From: Rana temporaria
Lineage: Eukaryota; Chordata; Amphibia; Anura; Ranidae
Reading direction: 5' to 3'
Assembly (NCBI RefSeq): GCF_905171775.1
Contig: NC_053489.1
Coordinates: 327,208,089-327,272,088, forward strand
Length of the DNA stretch: 64,000 bases
The position numbers and the translations under genes were made by a program. Below, in pieces: positions 45,376 to 55,814 of this stretch (position 1 is the stretch's first letter; each line of letters opens with the position of its first letter). The notes under the pieces are model-generated. The model saw only the letters and a list, made by a program, of their open reading frames with translations, was not told the origin of the DNA and made no database searches.

Positions 45376-47080
45376 AGATTGTAATTGCAAGCTACCGTCA
45401 CTAAGCAAGGTTTACTCTACAAAAAACAAAACGAACAAAAACCAAACAACTGAACTTAGACTGTCAAACCTAATTTAGTATACTGTAAATATGTCATACA
45501 CCATTTGGGTTACGTATTATATCCATTTGTAAACTGTCAGAACTTTTCCTATGTGCTATTCTTTTTTTCAAATGCTTTGTTTTGTAGTTACATTAAGGTG
45601 ATTCACTTTGAACAGACTTTGCCCTGAAACTCTAGTGAGCATAATAGAAATATAATTATTGACAGAAAGGAATAATACGTTTGGTCATTCGGCTATAGTG
45701 TGCAGTAGCATTATTAATGCATGTTCACACTTCTTTGCTGTAAACAGAACAGAACGCAATCTGAATACTGCTACTGTTTCCACATCTGTATTCATTTACA
45801 GGAACAGAAAGAACTGATTGCTTTTCAAACATGTTATCTGAAAACAAATATGTACAATTTTTATTAATAATATGCCGTAAAGCTGTGTAGCTGTGAAATC
45901 ACCCAGGTCTACCCACCATGACCACCTTTTAATTAAAGCTGAACACTGGACAAATGGCTAAATACACTGATTACGTACATATAAAGGAATTGTTCCACCT
46001 GCAAATAATTTGTATTTCTGTCGTTCCTGAGATTTACATAGCCCCCCACACAGCACGGGCAGGCAAACAACACCAGTTAACAATTTTAGACTGTCAGAGG
46101 AATGGCACCGTTGTTATTTCTTAACCTTCAGTTTGCTGATTGGACAGTGGAAGAGCAGCAGCAGATCAGTGAGAAGTAAGTACTTCTCACCTTGCAATAT
46201 CTGCCTATTATGTTCTTCTGTGTCAGAAAATTTGCATACATAACGGCTAATTGGCTTCCAGTCTTGGCCCTGCCTTTACCTTTACCAGTCTGAGTGTTGC
46301 TATACAGAGACTGCAAGATGCTGATATCCAGTCAAATTCAGATACTTACATGAATGCATTTAAAAAAATACAAAACTACATTTAGTACAAAACACATTTA
46401 TTAATTTATAATTCAATACATAACTGCATTAATTTGTGTCTTTTATATATACGGCTGCAGTTTCTTTTTATGGAAAATGTATTTATAGGTAAAGAGTAGT
46501 ATGGAATACTCAACACCCTTCAAGAATAAATTACTTAAAATTAACTTAAGACTTTACTTGTAAATATCTGAGTAGGAATGCTTGCCATTTTGGGAGACAG
46601 TTTTAGATATAATCCATGGATAATTAGCTCTTGTATTTGACTTAAATGTCCTCCACAGCCATTGGTTTCATAGCTATATAGACTGAAAAGGAGACATGGC
46701 CATCAAGATCAATCACTAGAAAAGTGCCAAAACAATCAAAAATAGAATAAAAATGATATGCCATCTTTTTAAAGGATTATACCTTTGTATAATTATCCTT
46801 TAAAGCAGTGGTCCCCAACCTTTTTGGTGCCGAGGACCGGTTCTGTGGAAGAATATTTTCCAAGGTCCAGTAGGAGGAAGTTGTGTTGCGTTAGCGGTTC
46901 AATCATCCTGATACCATAATATCAGGACGATTGAAGCCCATTATTTATATTAATACAATATAAGCCCTGAGCTTGTTTCCCTGCAACTAGACAGTGTTAT
47001 GGTGTCAGGATGACTGAAGCACATTATTTCTATTACATTGGAATATAAAATAAAATAGTTCAACTCACCATAATGCAGAA

Positions 47081-47764
47081 TCAGTGGGAGCCCTGAGCTT
47101 GTTTTACTGCAACTAGGCGGTCCCATCTTGGGGTGATAGGAGACAGTGACACTCGAAGTGTGTTGCTTATGTCCAATCTACTCTGTAATCTCGTTTTGGT
47201 TGCTGTCACTGCAGAAAACCCAGCTTCACAAAGATAGGATGTTGGAAATGGCAGCAGGCTTTTCAGTGCTTTTGTGGCAATTGCAGGATATTCTGCCTTG
47301 ACTTTAATACAGAATGTATGGAGGTTTGAAGTCACATCAAACAAACTTTTAAGGCCACCATCATTTGCGATGTCAAGCAGTTGATCCTCTTCTAGCACGG
47401 ACAGAGTGGATTCACCTGGCTTATTCACAAATGGGTCATGGATTCGGCCTGTCACCAGATGTGGATTGTCAATGCTGCCGGCTGTCACCAGATGTGGATT
47501 GTCAATGCTGCGACCTGTCACCAGATGTGGATTGTCAATGCTGCGGCCTGTCACCAGATGTGGATTGTCAATGCTGCGGACTGTCACCAGATGTGGATTG
47601 TCAATGCTGCGGCCTGTCACCAGATGTGGATTGTCAATGCTGCGGCCTGTCACCAGATGTGGATTGCCACCGTGTGGCCTGTCATCGTATGTTAGGGCGG
47701 GACAGCGGCGCGCCTCTGCATAGCACAGAGAGTTGGCATCATCTCTCTGCTCGGGCAGCTGCAT
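47081..47764 (-). pseudogene. hAT transposase C-terminal remnant with repeats
   Basis: An open 227-codon frame. Residues about 37-113 are seven 11-residue units of the form NPHLVTGRSID, from the 33-bp minisatellite. After DPFVNKPGESTLSVLEEDQL it reads LLPFPTSYLCEAGFSAVTATKTRLQSRL, the hAT dimerisation region of Zaphod/ZBED-like transposases, and ends VKQAQGSH. The BED finger and catalytic part are absent. It is either a decayed remnant or a short expressed fragment; the open frame may be chance plus repeat expansion. Confidence 0.75.
47449..47672. repeat. 33-bp minisatellite, six full units and a part
   Basis: CTGTCACCAGATGTGGATTG begins at 47,449 and returns every 33 bp (47,482, 47,515, 47,548, 47,581, 47,614, 47,647). 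Units differ only at a few positions near the end. Because 33 is divisible by 3, expansion keeps the antisense frame open. Confidence 0.95.
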
Positions 47765-48521
47765 TTCTGACGGTCTCCCCGGATATAGCGGCAGTACGGC
47801 CCGGACAGTGTCCTGTGCGTTGGCTAGAGAGGCCGAATGGCCCGGCTTTGGGCCGCGGACCGGGGGTTGACGACCTCTGCTTTAAAGGACAACTGTACCC
47901 TTTTGCCAACCTTAGTATGGTAAGAACTGGTAAAGTTATACCTGTGGCATCACCAGCAACAACTTTAGTGAAAAGAATGTAATTCAGAAATAAAAGAGGA
48001 AATGTTAATTGGGAGGCATTGTGAAAAGTGCCTTTGCGCTACTGTGAGTGGTAAATGTCAATAAGTGTCAGAGTGATTAACTGTAGTAAAAAATGTGCAG
48101 CAAAACCTATTAGTGTTTACAATACACAAATAAGAAACATATATAGAAGGTTATCTCGTGCAATAATCATTAATCATCAAAACCAGTAATAAAGATACCC
48201 AAAATGGTGGTTTTTAGCACGTTTATCTTTTGGGTATTTGTATTACTGTTTTTAATGATTAATGATTATTGCGTGAGATCACCTTCTATATAAATTGGGA
48301 GGCATTGTGACTTTTAAGTTGGCCATACATGGGTCAGATTATTGTTCAGCAAGGAGGGATGAACAAAAAAACTGACCTGTTTCCCCATCCACACATTCGA
48401 GGAAGGGGGGTGGGGGGACCTCTCCCCTGTTTCTTTGTAGTACATTTACTAAATGCCTTGCAGATATTTTTTTTATGTAATTAGATATTTTTTTATCTAT
48501 AATGTTTATTGAAAAGTTTAA

Positions 48522-49253
48522 GGCCTCATGCACACTGGACGATTTTACAGCAGCTGTTTTTGGCTTCAGATGTTTTTTTCTACAGTCAATAAACTCTCCA
48601 GCATTTTATCCAATGTGTCCATGGACACATAGGCTGTTATAAACTGTTTTTGACATATATGTACATCGATCTAAGGCAGTTTCTCTTACCTTGCTGCTCC
48701 AAAAAGCCTATATTCCACATGGAGGGTGTGATCCCTGTATGCAAACAGATATTTAGAAGAAAAAAAGTCTGAACGACTACACTCCTGTGCAATTTCTTTA
48801 TTCAAGTGATGGATACAAAGGTGAACTACAGGTATCCGCTTACATGTTTCACACTAAGGTCGGGTGCATACTCATAGTACTTGAATAAAGAAATTGCACA
48901 GGAGTGCAGCCATCCAGCCTTCTTTTCTTCTATCAACTGTTTTTGGCTGGTGCATTTTTGGCCTAAAAAAAAAAAAACACATAACTAGTGGGTTCTCAGA
49001 GGAGTTTTTCAACTGGAAAAACGCTCTAACGTAAAAAAAAAATGGCTAAAAATGCAGATATACGCTCAAAAACGCGACTCACTGTGTTTTTCTTTATGTT
49101 TTTGATCCAATTGAAAAAAAAATGCTTAAAAACTCTAATAAATGCTTAAAAATGCAAAAAAAAAATTTTTTTTATTGCACAAACATTGAAAACTCACTGC
49201 AAAGCTACTGGGGTTTTTGTTACATGATTATAACCTCCAGTGTGCATGAGGCC
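48522..49253. mobile_element. TAA-target MITE with nested repeat
   Basis: GGCCTCATGCACACTGG and its reverse close the unit, flanked by TAA (48,519-48,521 and 49,254-49,256). The centre (about 48,660-48,940) holds another repeat with CTCCTGTGCAATTTCTTTATT and its inverted copy 110 bp later. The remainder is rich in AAAAACGC-type repeats. Confidence 0.75.
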
Positions 49254-49345
49254 TAAAGGATATACAAACAGGGTAGGTGCACAAGTCAAGATAACAATGC
49301 ATTTTAAACAGTGCATGGATATGGTATGCATAAAGACAATAATTA

Positions 49346-49742
49346 AGCCCTGTACACACGATCGGATATCTGATGGAATCTAACCCGATGTATTTTTTCG
49401 TCGGATATCCGATGAAGTTGACTTTCATCAGTCTTGCCTACACATCATCAGTCAAAAATCCAATTGTGTCAAAACGCGGTGACGTACAACACTACGACGA
49501 GCTGAAAAAAATGAAGTTCAATGCTTCCAAGCATGCATCGACTTGATTCTGAGCATGCGTGGATTTAGACGATCAGATTTTTTTTATCGATTTTTTATCC
49601 ATAAGAAAAATTTAAAAGCATGTTCTTTTTGTTTACGCCGATGGAAATAAAACCGATGGGGCCCACACACGATTGGTTTGTCCGATGAAAACAGTCCATC
49701 GGTCTGTTTTCAGCGGACAAACTGATCGTGTGTACGCGGCTG
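49346..49742. mobile_element. TTA-target MITE, family GTACACACGAT, copy 4
   Basis: Starts AGCCCTGTACACACGATCGG after TTA and ends CTGATCGTGTGTACGCGGCT before GTA. It shares AAAACGCGGTGACGTACAAC and GAGCATGCGTGG with copies 1-3. Confidence 0.8.
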
Positions 49743-50012
49743 TACAGTGGTATATTAATTTCAACGGTTATATTTCTTTAATTATTTATCTGTCCAAATC
49801 ACCAAGTCTGCTAAAATTTTGCATGAATAAGGTAGTTAATAACCAGTAGGGCTCATAAGTATAGTTTTGCTAGACCATGACTATAACTTCTGAGATTTTG
49901 AGGAAGTAATTTGATTTCCATGTTCAAAGCACAAGCGGGCTGCTAATAGCACATGAATAACAACAGATCTAAAAGAGAGTGGGAATATATAATGTATTTT
50001 GATTTTTTACAG

Positions 50013-50192
50013 TTCGTACATGTCCAACATTACGGCAGATTGAAAATGGCAGAACAAACTGTACATCCAGTGATACATCCTATGGGTCTGTGTGCTCTGT
50101 AACGTGTAAGGATGGATATAAGCTTGAAGGGACTTCTAAACTGGTTTGTCAAGGAAACGCACAATGGGATGCGAGGGAACCGCGCTGCACAG
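50013..50192 (+). CDS. SVEP1: SVEP1 exon: sushi (CCP) domain 2
   Basis: 180-bp phase 1-1 exon with acceptor TTTTTTACAG and donor CACAG|GTATAC. It encodes one sushi domain starting VRTCPTLRQIENGRTNC, with SVTCKDGYKLEGTSKLVC in the middle and AQWDAREPRC at the end. Six cysteines and the Trp near the C-terminus are in register. An N-x-S/T sequon is visible (NCTSSD), so the domain may be glycosylated in the secretory path (inference). The intron before it is 9.6 kb, swollen by Tc1, hAT and MITE insertions. Confidence 0.95.
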
Positions 50193-50289
50193 GTATACTG
50201 TCATGGTGTTAACACATTAGAAAAGTAAATGTTCACTGAGCATTAAAAAATCATGGGCAAAGAAAAACTGTATTTAAAATGAAGGTAGG

Positions 50290-50655
50290 CTGAATGAATG
50301 AATGACTTGTATAGCGCAACGCATGCGAACTGAATCGCATCTGGGCGCTTTTTCCAGCCAGTATCTGCTTGGCTGGTGCAGTCTTTTTTACCCCGTAGGA
50401 TCATGACACGCTAGGGACACACAGTCATACACACATATATACATATATACTGGGCCAATTTGGACAAGATCCAATTTACCTACCAGCATGTCTTTGGAGT
50501 GTGGGAGGAAACCGGAGTACCCGGAGGAAACCCACGCAGACACAGGGAGAACATGCAAACTCCAGGCAGATGGTGTCGTGGTTGGGATTCGAACCAGCGA
50601 ACCTTTTGCTGCTAGGCGAAAGTGCTACTCACTGCACCACTGTGCTGTCCTCACC
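50290..50655 (-). mobile_element. tRNA-derived SINE, antisense
   Basis: Read on the - strand it begins with a tRNA-like head: an A-box-like GTGGTGCAGTGAGTAGCAC and a B box GGTTCGAATCC. The conserved CATGTTCTCCCTGTGTCTGC and CCTCCGGGTACTCCGG body follows, then TTGCGCTATACAAG and a (TTCA)n tail at the left. The same body is widespread in fish and amphibians. Confidence 0.75.
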
Positions 50656-50725
50656 TTAACTCCTTTTCCCCTTCTGCAGTGAGTGTGCTCTTAGCTCAGA
50701 AACTTGTGCTGTCCGTGGATGCATA

Positions 50726-51876
50726 CAGTACATGTTGCCGAGAATGTGTTTCCAGCACGACAGCATCGCGCTGATTCTCGGTGACAGGGTGCCGACATCT
50801 CGCACTCGCTGGAATAGACAAAGCACATTCCAGCGAGCGCGTCATAGAAGCGACGGGAGATCCGACTTGGTTTTTCGCCAATTCTAGCTGCGGCATTTGG
50901 TATGCATCCTGAGAGGGAGAACTCCTTGCCAAATTTTAAATAAAAAACCGACATGGGTTCCCCCTCCAGGAGCATACCAGGCCCTTAGGTCTGGTATGGG
51001 TTGTAAGGAGACCCCCCCTACGCCGAAAAACCGACGTGGGGGTCCCCCACAATCAATACCAGACCCGTATCCAAAGCACGCTATCTGGCCGGCCAGGAAA
51101 GGAGTGGGGACGAGCGAGCGCCCCCCCTCCTGAGCCGTACCAGGCCGCATGCCCTCAACACCCTGAGCACCCTGTCCCCATGTTTATAAGGACAGGGCCT
51201 CTTCCCGACAACCCTGGCCATTGGTTGTCAGGGTCTGCGGGCAGGGGGCTTATCGGAATCTGGGAGCCCCCTCAAATAAGGGGGCCCCCAGATACAGCCC
51301 CCCCACCCTAAGTGAATGAATATGGGGTACATCGTACCCCTAACCATTCACCTGGAGGCAAAGTGTAAAAGTAAATAAACACACAACACAGGGTTTTTAA
51401 AATAATTTATTAGTCTGCTCCGGGGGCCCCCCCTGTCTTCTTTAGATCTTTTAGCAGGGGGGCTTTTTCTTTACCGCCGTCTGGTTCTCTTCCGCTCTCC
51501 GGGGGGGGCTTCTTCTTCACCGCCGCCTGGTTCTCTTCCGCTCTCCGGGGGGTCTTCTCCGCTCTCCGGGGGGGTCTTCTCCGCTCTCCGGGGGGGTCTT
51601 CTCCGCTCTCCGGGGGTCTTCTCTGCTCTCCGGGGGTCTTCTCCGCTCTCCGGGGGGTCCTCTATCTTCTCCGCTCCCCGGTTCTTCTCCCGCTCGCTCT
51701 CCGATGCCTTCTCCTTTAGGGCTGGTGTATCTTCGTGTGTTAGCTCAATTACTAGCGGTGGCCAGCCCGGCTCTTCTATGACGTCTTCTTCTTCTCTTCT
51801 CTTCTTCTGCCTTCTACCAATGTTGACACGACATTTATATAGGCCTATATAAATCTGATGCAAACCGCGCACCCGT
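50726..51876. mobile_element. Second copy of the giant palindrome, right arm lost
   Basis: Begins CAGTACATGTTGCCGAG after TA (50,724-50,725), matching the reverse of the right end of the 36.0-38.5-kb element (GCCGAGAATGTGTTT, GCACGACGGCATCGCG). The full left arm follows: hairpins, AATAAA on the - strand (51,406-51,411) and a CT-rich minisatellite. It reaches the axis TTTATATAGGCCTATATAAA (51,834-51,853), then about 20 bp of the opposite arm, and stops at an L1 3' end. A 133-codon antisense frame, Glu/Arg/Pro-rich, spans 51,471-51,872. Confidence 0.8.
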
Positions 51877-51879
51877 TTT

Positions 51880-53050
51880 ATTAGTTTTTATTAGTTTTAA
51901 AAGGAAACAATAACATGAGTAGGGGGGGGGGGGGGGAGATACAAAAATAAAAATAGGGGGGGGAGCGGGGAAAGCGGTTCTCACATACCACCCATCATAC
52001 AAAACATTTTAAAACAAATATGCATAAATGCTTTAAACAGGTCTTAGCAGCACAATAACCTACAACACAGCACCTAATTTCCTTAGGACCCTGCCCACAA
52101 CAAATAACATTTAAGCTGACTGTCGGATGAGAGGGGGTATGGGAGCGGGGACTAGAAAAAGAGGGAAGAACCGGGGAGGGGGCGGGTGGGGGGAACTCAG
52201 CAATATAGGTCTAAAAACCTCTTTAATTCAATGGACTATTCCTCAAGTGGAAATTCTATTGAGGAGGAGGTCCAAGGAAGAGTGGTGAAGCCATAGGTAC
52301 CATAACTGTTTTTGGCTGTCCCACTTATCCCCTATCTTTGACTGCATCTTATCCTTGAGCCGAGTGTCATTGAGGACGTCTATCCATCCACTAATGGGGG
52401 GGGGGTAGTTTCTGTTTTCCAGTGTTGCGATATGAAGTGGCAGGCTGCGGATAAAAAAAATCTGAGGAGGCTTTTGTTGAGAGATTTAATTGGGCCTGGT
52501 AATATGGATAAAAGAGCCACTAAAGGAGAGGGCACCAGAGAGACATTGTATAAATCATTATATATACACCAAAAACCTTGTCCCAGAATGGGTGAAATCG
52601 GTCACACTCCCACCACACGTGAATATAAGAGCCTTTTCCTCTGTGACATCGCCAGCAAGCATCTGGAGTATTGGGATACATCCCATTCACCGTGACTGGA
52701 TCCCTGTACCACCAAGATAACAGTTTGTGTGTGAGTGTGAATGAGGTGTACCATTGCTCCGGACATATCTCCACACCTATATGTCTGGACCACTTCTGCG
52801 TGAAGTTAGGAAGTGAGCTGTAGGTATGGGACTGTATGTCTTGATATATCAGAGAGAGAGAGAGAGAGAGTGTTTGGGGGTCTGAGAGAGACTACACATA
52901 TCCTCAAATGTCGTGGGTGGTCTATGGACCTGTCCTGAGAGATGAAGTGTCTTGCTATGTTGTGTCAGCGACACCATGGAAAGCCAGTCAGTCTGTGTTG
53001 GGGTTTCTTGTATAAGAACCGCATTGTCCTTGAGTATTGTAGGCGGTTTA
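51880..53050 (-). mobile_element. L1-type LINE relic, 5' truncated
   Basis: The antisense 3' end lies at the left (TTTTTATTAGTTTTAAAAGG, G-rich tract). The C-terminal coding region is at 52,520-52,774. The right limit is estimated from where antisense LINE-like text fades. It has erased most of one arm of the palindromic element. Confidence 0.7.
52520..52774 (-). pseudogene. L1 ORF2 C-terminal Cys/His region
   Basis: Reads PEQWYTSFTLTHKLLSWWYRD, then DACWRCHRGKGSYIHVWWEC and FHPFWDKVF, the Cys-rich knuckle at the end of L1 ORF2, parallel to CWRGCGEKGSHAHIWW in the 29.7-32.4-kb element. It is followed by a stop. The rest of the reverse transcriptase is not preserved. Confidence 0.8.
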
Positions 53051-53272
53051 GATTTAAATTAACTTTAAATTAACACGATTATTCATTACAAGATTTTTAT
53101 TATATTGTTGCAATGTACATAAAAAATGCAATCACTTTTGCTTAGGTTAGTAAGGCATTTTTAAATAATCGAAATAGTACCATTTAGCCTTAACAGTCAA
53201 GGAGTTATGGCATATTTAAAATGGAATAAAATTATTTTGTTTTCATCTAATTAAACTACTTTTTTTGTTCAG

Positions 53273-53470
53273 AGATTCACTGCCCTGTTTTTAAAAAGCC
53301 TAAAAATATCCTTATATTACCAACAACCTGTGGCAAAGCACTTGCATCATATGCATCAGTCTGTTATCTGAGATGTCAAAAAGGCTTTGTATTATCTGGA
53401 GTCAGGGAAGAGATTAAATGTCTTTCCAATGGTAAATGGAGTGAAGATGTCCAAGTTGGCATATGCAAAG
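53273..53470 (+). CDS. SVEP1: SVEP1 exon: sushi (CCP) domain 3
   Basis: 198-bp phase 1-1 exon. Two AG dinucleotides adjoin at the acceptor (TTCAGAG). I chose the first, because it keeps the reading frame and gives EIHCPVF, with the Cys that opens a sushi domain. The donor is AAAG|GTGAGA. The domain holds six cysteines (CP, TTCGK, SVCYLRC, IKCLS, GICK) and ends in GKWSEDVQVGIC, longer than the two sushi domains before it. This extended third domain directly before the first HYR domain matches SVEP1 order. It lies close downstream of an L1 relic. Confidence 0.94.
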
Positions 53471-53831
53471 GTGAGATTCAGTCATCTAAACTGATGTAAA
53501 GGATTGATATAGATGTATTATGCATGCATTTAGCTCATTATCATTCTGAATATATCCAGTACATATGTACACACTATGTAACCACAAATTACAACTGGGA
53601 TAAGAAAAAATTTCTTAGTCAGCATCTTCATGCCCATAAGAGACCAATTAATCACTGCAAACAAAATATTGTCCTTTGTAGTTATGCAGGTAGTCAAGTG
53701 AATGCTAGTCCTTGCTAATCCATATTATTTACTTTGAAAATATTAATGACTAAACGGAATGGACCACTTGATATTTTTTTGCTGTCAGCAGTTTACAAAT
53801 GTTATTTATGTAGTAAAACAAAATAAAAAAA

Positions 53832-53837
<6 letters not shown>

Positions 53838-53892
<55 letters not shown>
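53838..53892. repeat. (TA)n microsatellite
   Basis: Roughly 25 TA units after a short GTGTGTG run, in the intron before the HYR 1 exon. Confidence 0.9.
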
Positions 53893-53895
<3 letters not shown>

Positions 53896-54021
53896 TTTCA
53901 TTTAAAATGTAATGTTATATTAACCATCTTGTTCGATCTACTTTAACATACTATCATTTTCTTTCCTTTTCTCATTCTACGTTACTCTATTCTGTTCATC
54001 CACTTCCTTTCTATTTTACAG

Positions 54022-54140
54022 ATTTTGAACCTCCCGAAATCACATGTCCAAGCAATATTCATATTGAAAATATTCAGCATCAGAATGTAGCCCAAGTCAA
54101 TTGGGAAATTCCACAAGCAAGAGATAATTCTGGAGAAGAG
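54022..54140 (+). CDS. SVEP1: SVEP1 exon: first half of HYR domain 1
   Basis: 119-bp exon, acceptor TTTTACAG, entering in phase 1 and leaving in phase 0 at GAAGAG|GTGACT. It begins DFEPPEITCPSNI and ends ARDNSGEE, the N-terminal half of a hyaline repeat (HYR): the PP-x-I-x-CP opening and the D-N-S-G turn are the family landmarks. The donor departs from consensus at +3 to +6 (GTGACT). The next exon nevertheless resumes exactly in frame with VTIEVSPAF, which supports the boundary. HYR domains have an immunoglobulin-like fold and occur beside sushi modules in adhesion proteins. Confidence 0.9.
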
Positions 54141-55814
54141 GTGACTGCAAAAGATTTCAAACCCCCTATATATTTCTGTTGTTTAAGAAATAATATAACT
54201 TAATTTTTTTCTTAATTTTTACTAGTTTTGATAATAGTTGGGAAGGATTAGAACTTCTGTTGGGTTTGCAGTGCTACCAAGGGCTCCGTTGGAGACATTT
54301 ATCTTTACTTCCTGTCCAGTTGTCAATGGTTTCTCCAGGCAAGAAGTGAGAGCAAAATTTACAACAGGAACAAGGGCAATATGAATCTGACGGAAGCTTT
54401 AGCTTTTCCCAGCTCTACTAACTAAAAGTATTTTTTATTTCTGTTTGTGTTGCTGTTGAAAAGCTAGCCATATCTTTTGTCTGGTGAAATATTGCTCCAA
54501 ATGTCACACACTAATCAAAATTCATCCAATCCCTTCTGAGACGGACACATTTTGATCAGTGTATGACCAGGTTTAACCTTTCTGTATACTCAAAAAAAAC
54601 GAAAGCAAAGCTGTTACTCAGTAACAGGCATCCTAACTTTGTCTTTCACCCTTTAGTCCCAGCCTAAAAGAAAAACAAAGTACATCCAAGTATGGGATAT
54701 AATTAACATGAACAGAAGTAATTTATCCCAATGACCCCTTTAAATCCTTTTCACTTTTTATTATCTTTAACCTTTAAAGACTCTGTGCCCTTCTGTACAA
54801 AAATCTATTAATCATATGCTCACAGCAGCCCGCTGTCTGATATCTATACATTAGAAAAGTCTTTCACCCTCATTTCATACTAAATGATTTAATAGAATAC
54901 ATTATAGCAGAGATTCTACAGTATATATGACAGAATGAATTAATACCAAAAAAGAAAGTCTTCAATATTGTATAGGTATACTGTATCCTTAATAATTTCT
55001 TCAGTTTTAAATTTTTACATGCACTTATCTAGTGGTTGTATACTATAATACTATAATTCTTATGGCACTATAATTCTATAGATTCTTTTTTTTTTCTACT
55101 TTCCTGTTGTTTTTTTTCTAAGATGAGTGTAGATGTCAGATCTATTGGGCACTGTTTATTATGACTCACTGGAAAAATATGTAAATGAAATGAAAAATTA
55201 AAGGATTAATAAAAAAATTCTCAGGCATAAATAAACCATATATATTTTAGATTCAGTATAAGAGATTATCACATTATATTAATGCCTGATTTCAGCCAGT
55301 GATTGGATCCTCTGTTCTGGTTTTTAAGGTTGTCTTAATGAGGAGATTTATGATCATTTTTTGGCAGAACAGAAAGTGATGAGGAATTTCTTGAAATGGG
55401 GCACAGACGAAAAAATAATCACATTGTTAGTGAAGCAGGCGAAGGGTTATAATCTATGAAAATCTCTGAATTGCTGGTATATGCCTTCATGAACACTGTC
55501 ACTCCCCCAGATCATAAACATGGGTTGTGGAAACAAGAAGTTCAAACTTTCTCATTCGGGTCACAGTTATAATTTAAAACCTAATAGATATATTAAGTCT
55601 TCCCTCATCTATCAAAAACAAAAAAATTAAATACAATCGTCTGGAGTTATGCTTAAATACCCTTGGTGCAAGCATGCAACAATGACTACAGAAAAGGGTT
55701 ACATAAAAAAAAGATATGGGAGGGTTTGGACTTTTATTATGATTCCCTGTGTACACATTTTAGGCCAGGTTTACACTTTTCTGATGTGTATACATGCCTT
55801 TGTTGAATTGTTAT

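Larger units (their letters stand above)
46806..47879 (-). mobile_element. hAT transposon, 1,074 bp, with 8-bp TSD
   Basis: Ends CAGTGGTCCCCAACC and (reverse) CAGAGGTCGTCAACC agree at 12 of 15 positions and are flanked by a perfect CTTTAAAG at 46,798-46,805 and 47,880-47,887. This is the hAT signature (8-bp duplication, CAGNGGT start). It retains only the C-terminal part of a transposase gene plus a minisatellite, so it is a deletion derivative. Confidence 0.93.
40418..50012 (+). other. SVEP1: SVEP1 intron, 9.6 kb
   Basis: Intron between sushi 1 and sushi 2, containing two Tc1 relics, nested TTAA elements, a 48-bp LINE stub, a hAT element and two MITEs. In 45,390-46,790, 47,890-48,520 and 49,745-50,012 no gene or clear repeat was recognised. 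Confidence 0.85.

Noticed and set aside
47449..47672. Regular 33-bp repeats resembling a CRISPR array
   Set aside because: Units are contiguous with no unique spacers, lie inside a hAT element of a vertebrate genome and stay in one reading frame; it is a minisatellite.
47365..47982. 205-codon + strand open frame with Cys-rich repeats (VDCQCCGLSPD)
   Set aside because: It is the opposite-strand shadow of the 33-bp minisatellite and the antisense hAT frame; no similarity outside the repeat.
50488..50682. tRNA gene suggested by GGATTCGAACC
   Set aside because: The B box belongs to an antisense tRNA-derived SINE; no cloverleaf and a long non-tRNA body.
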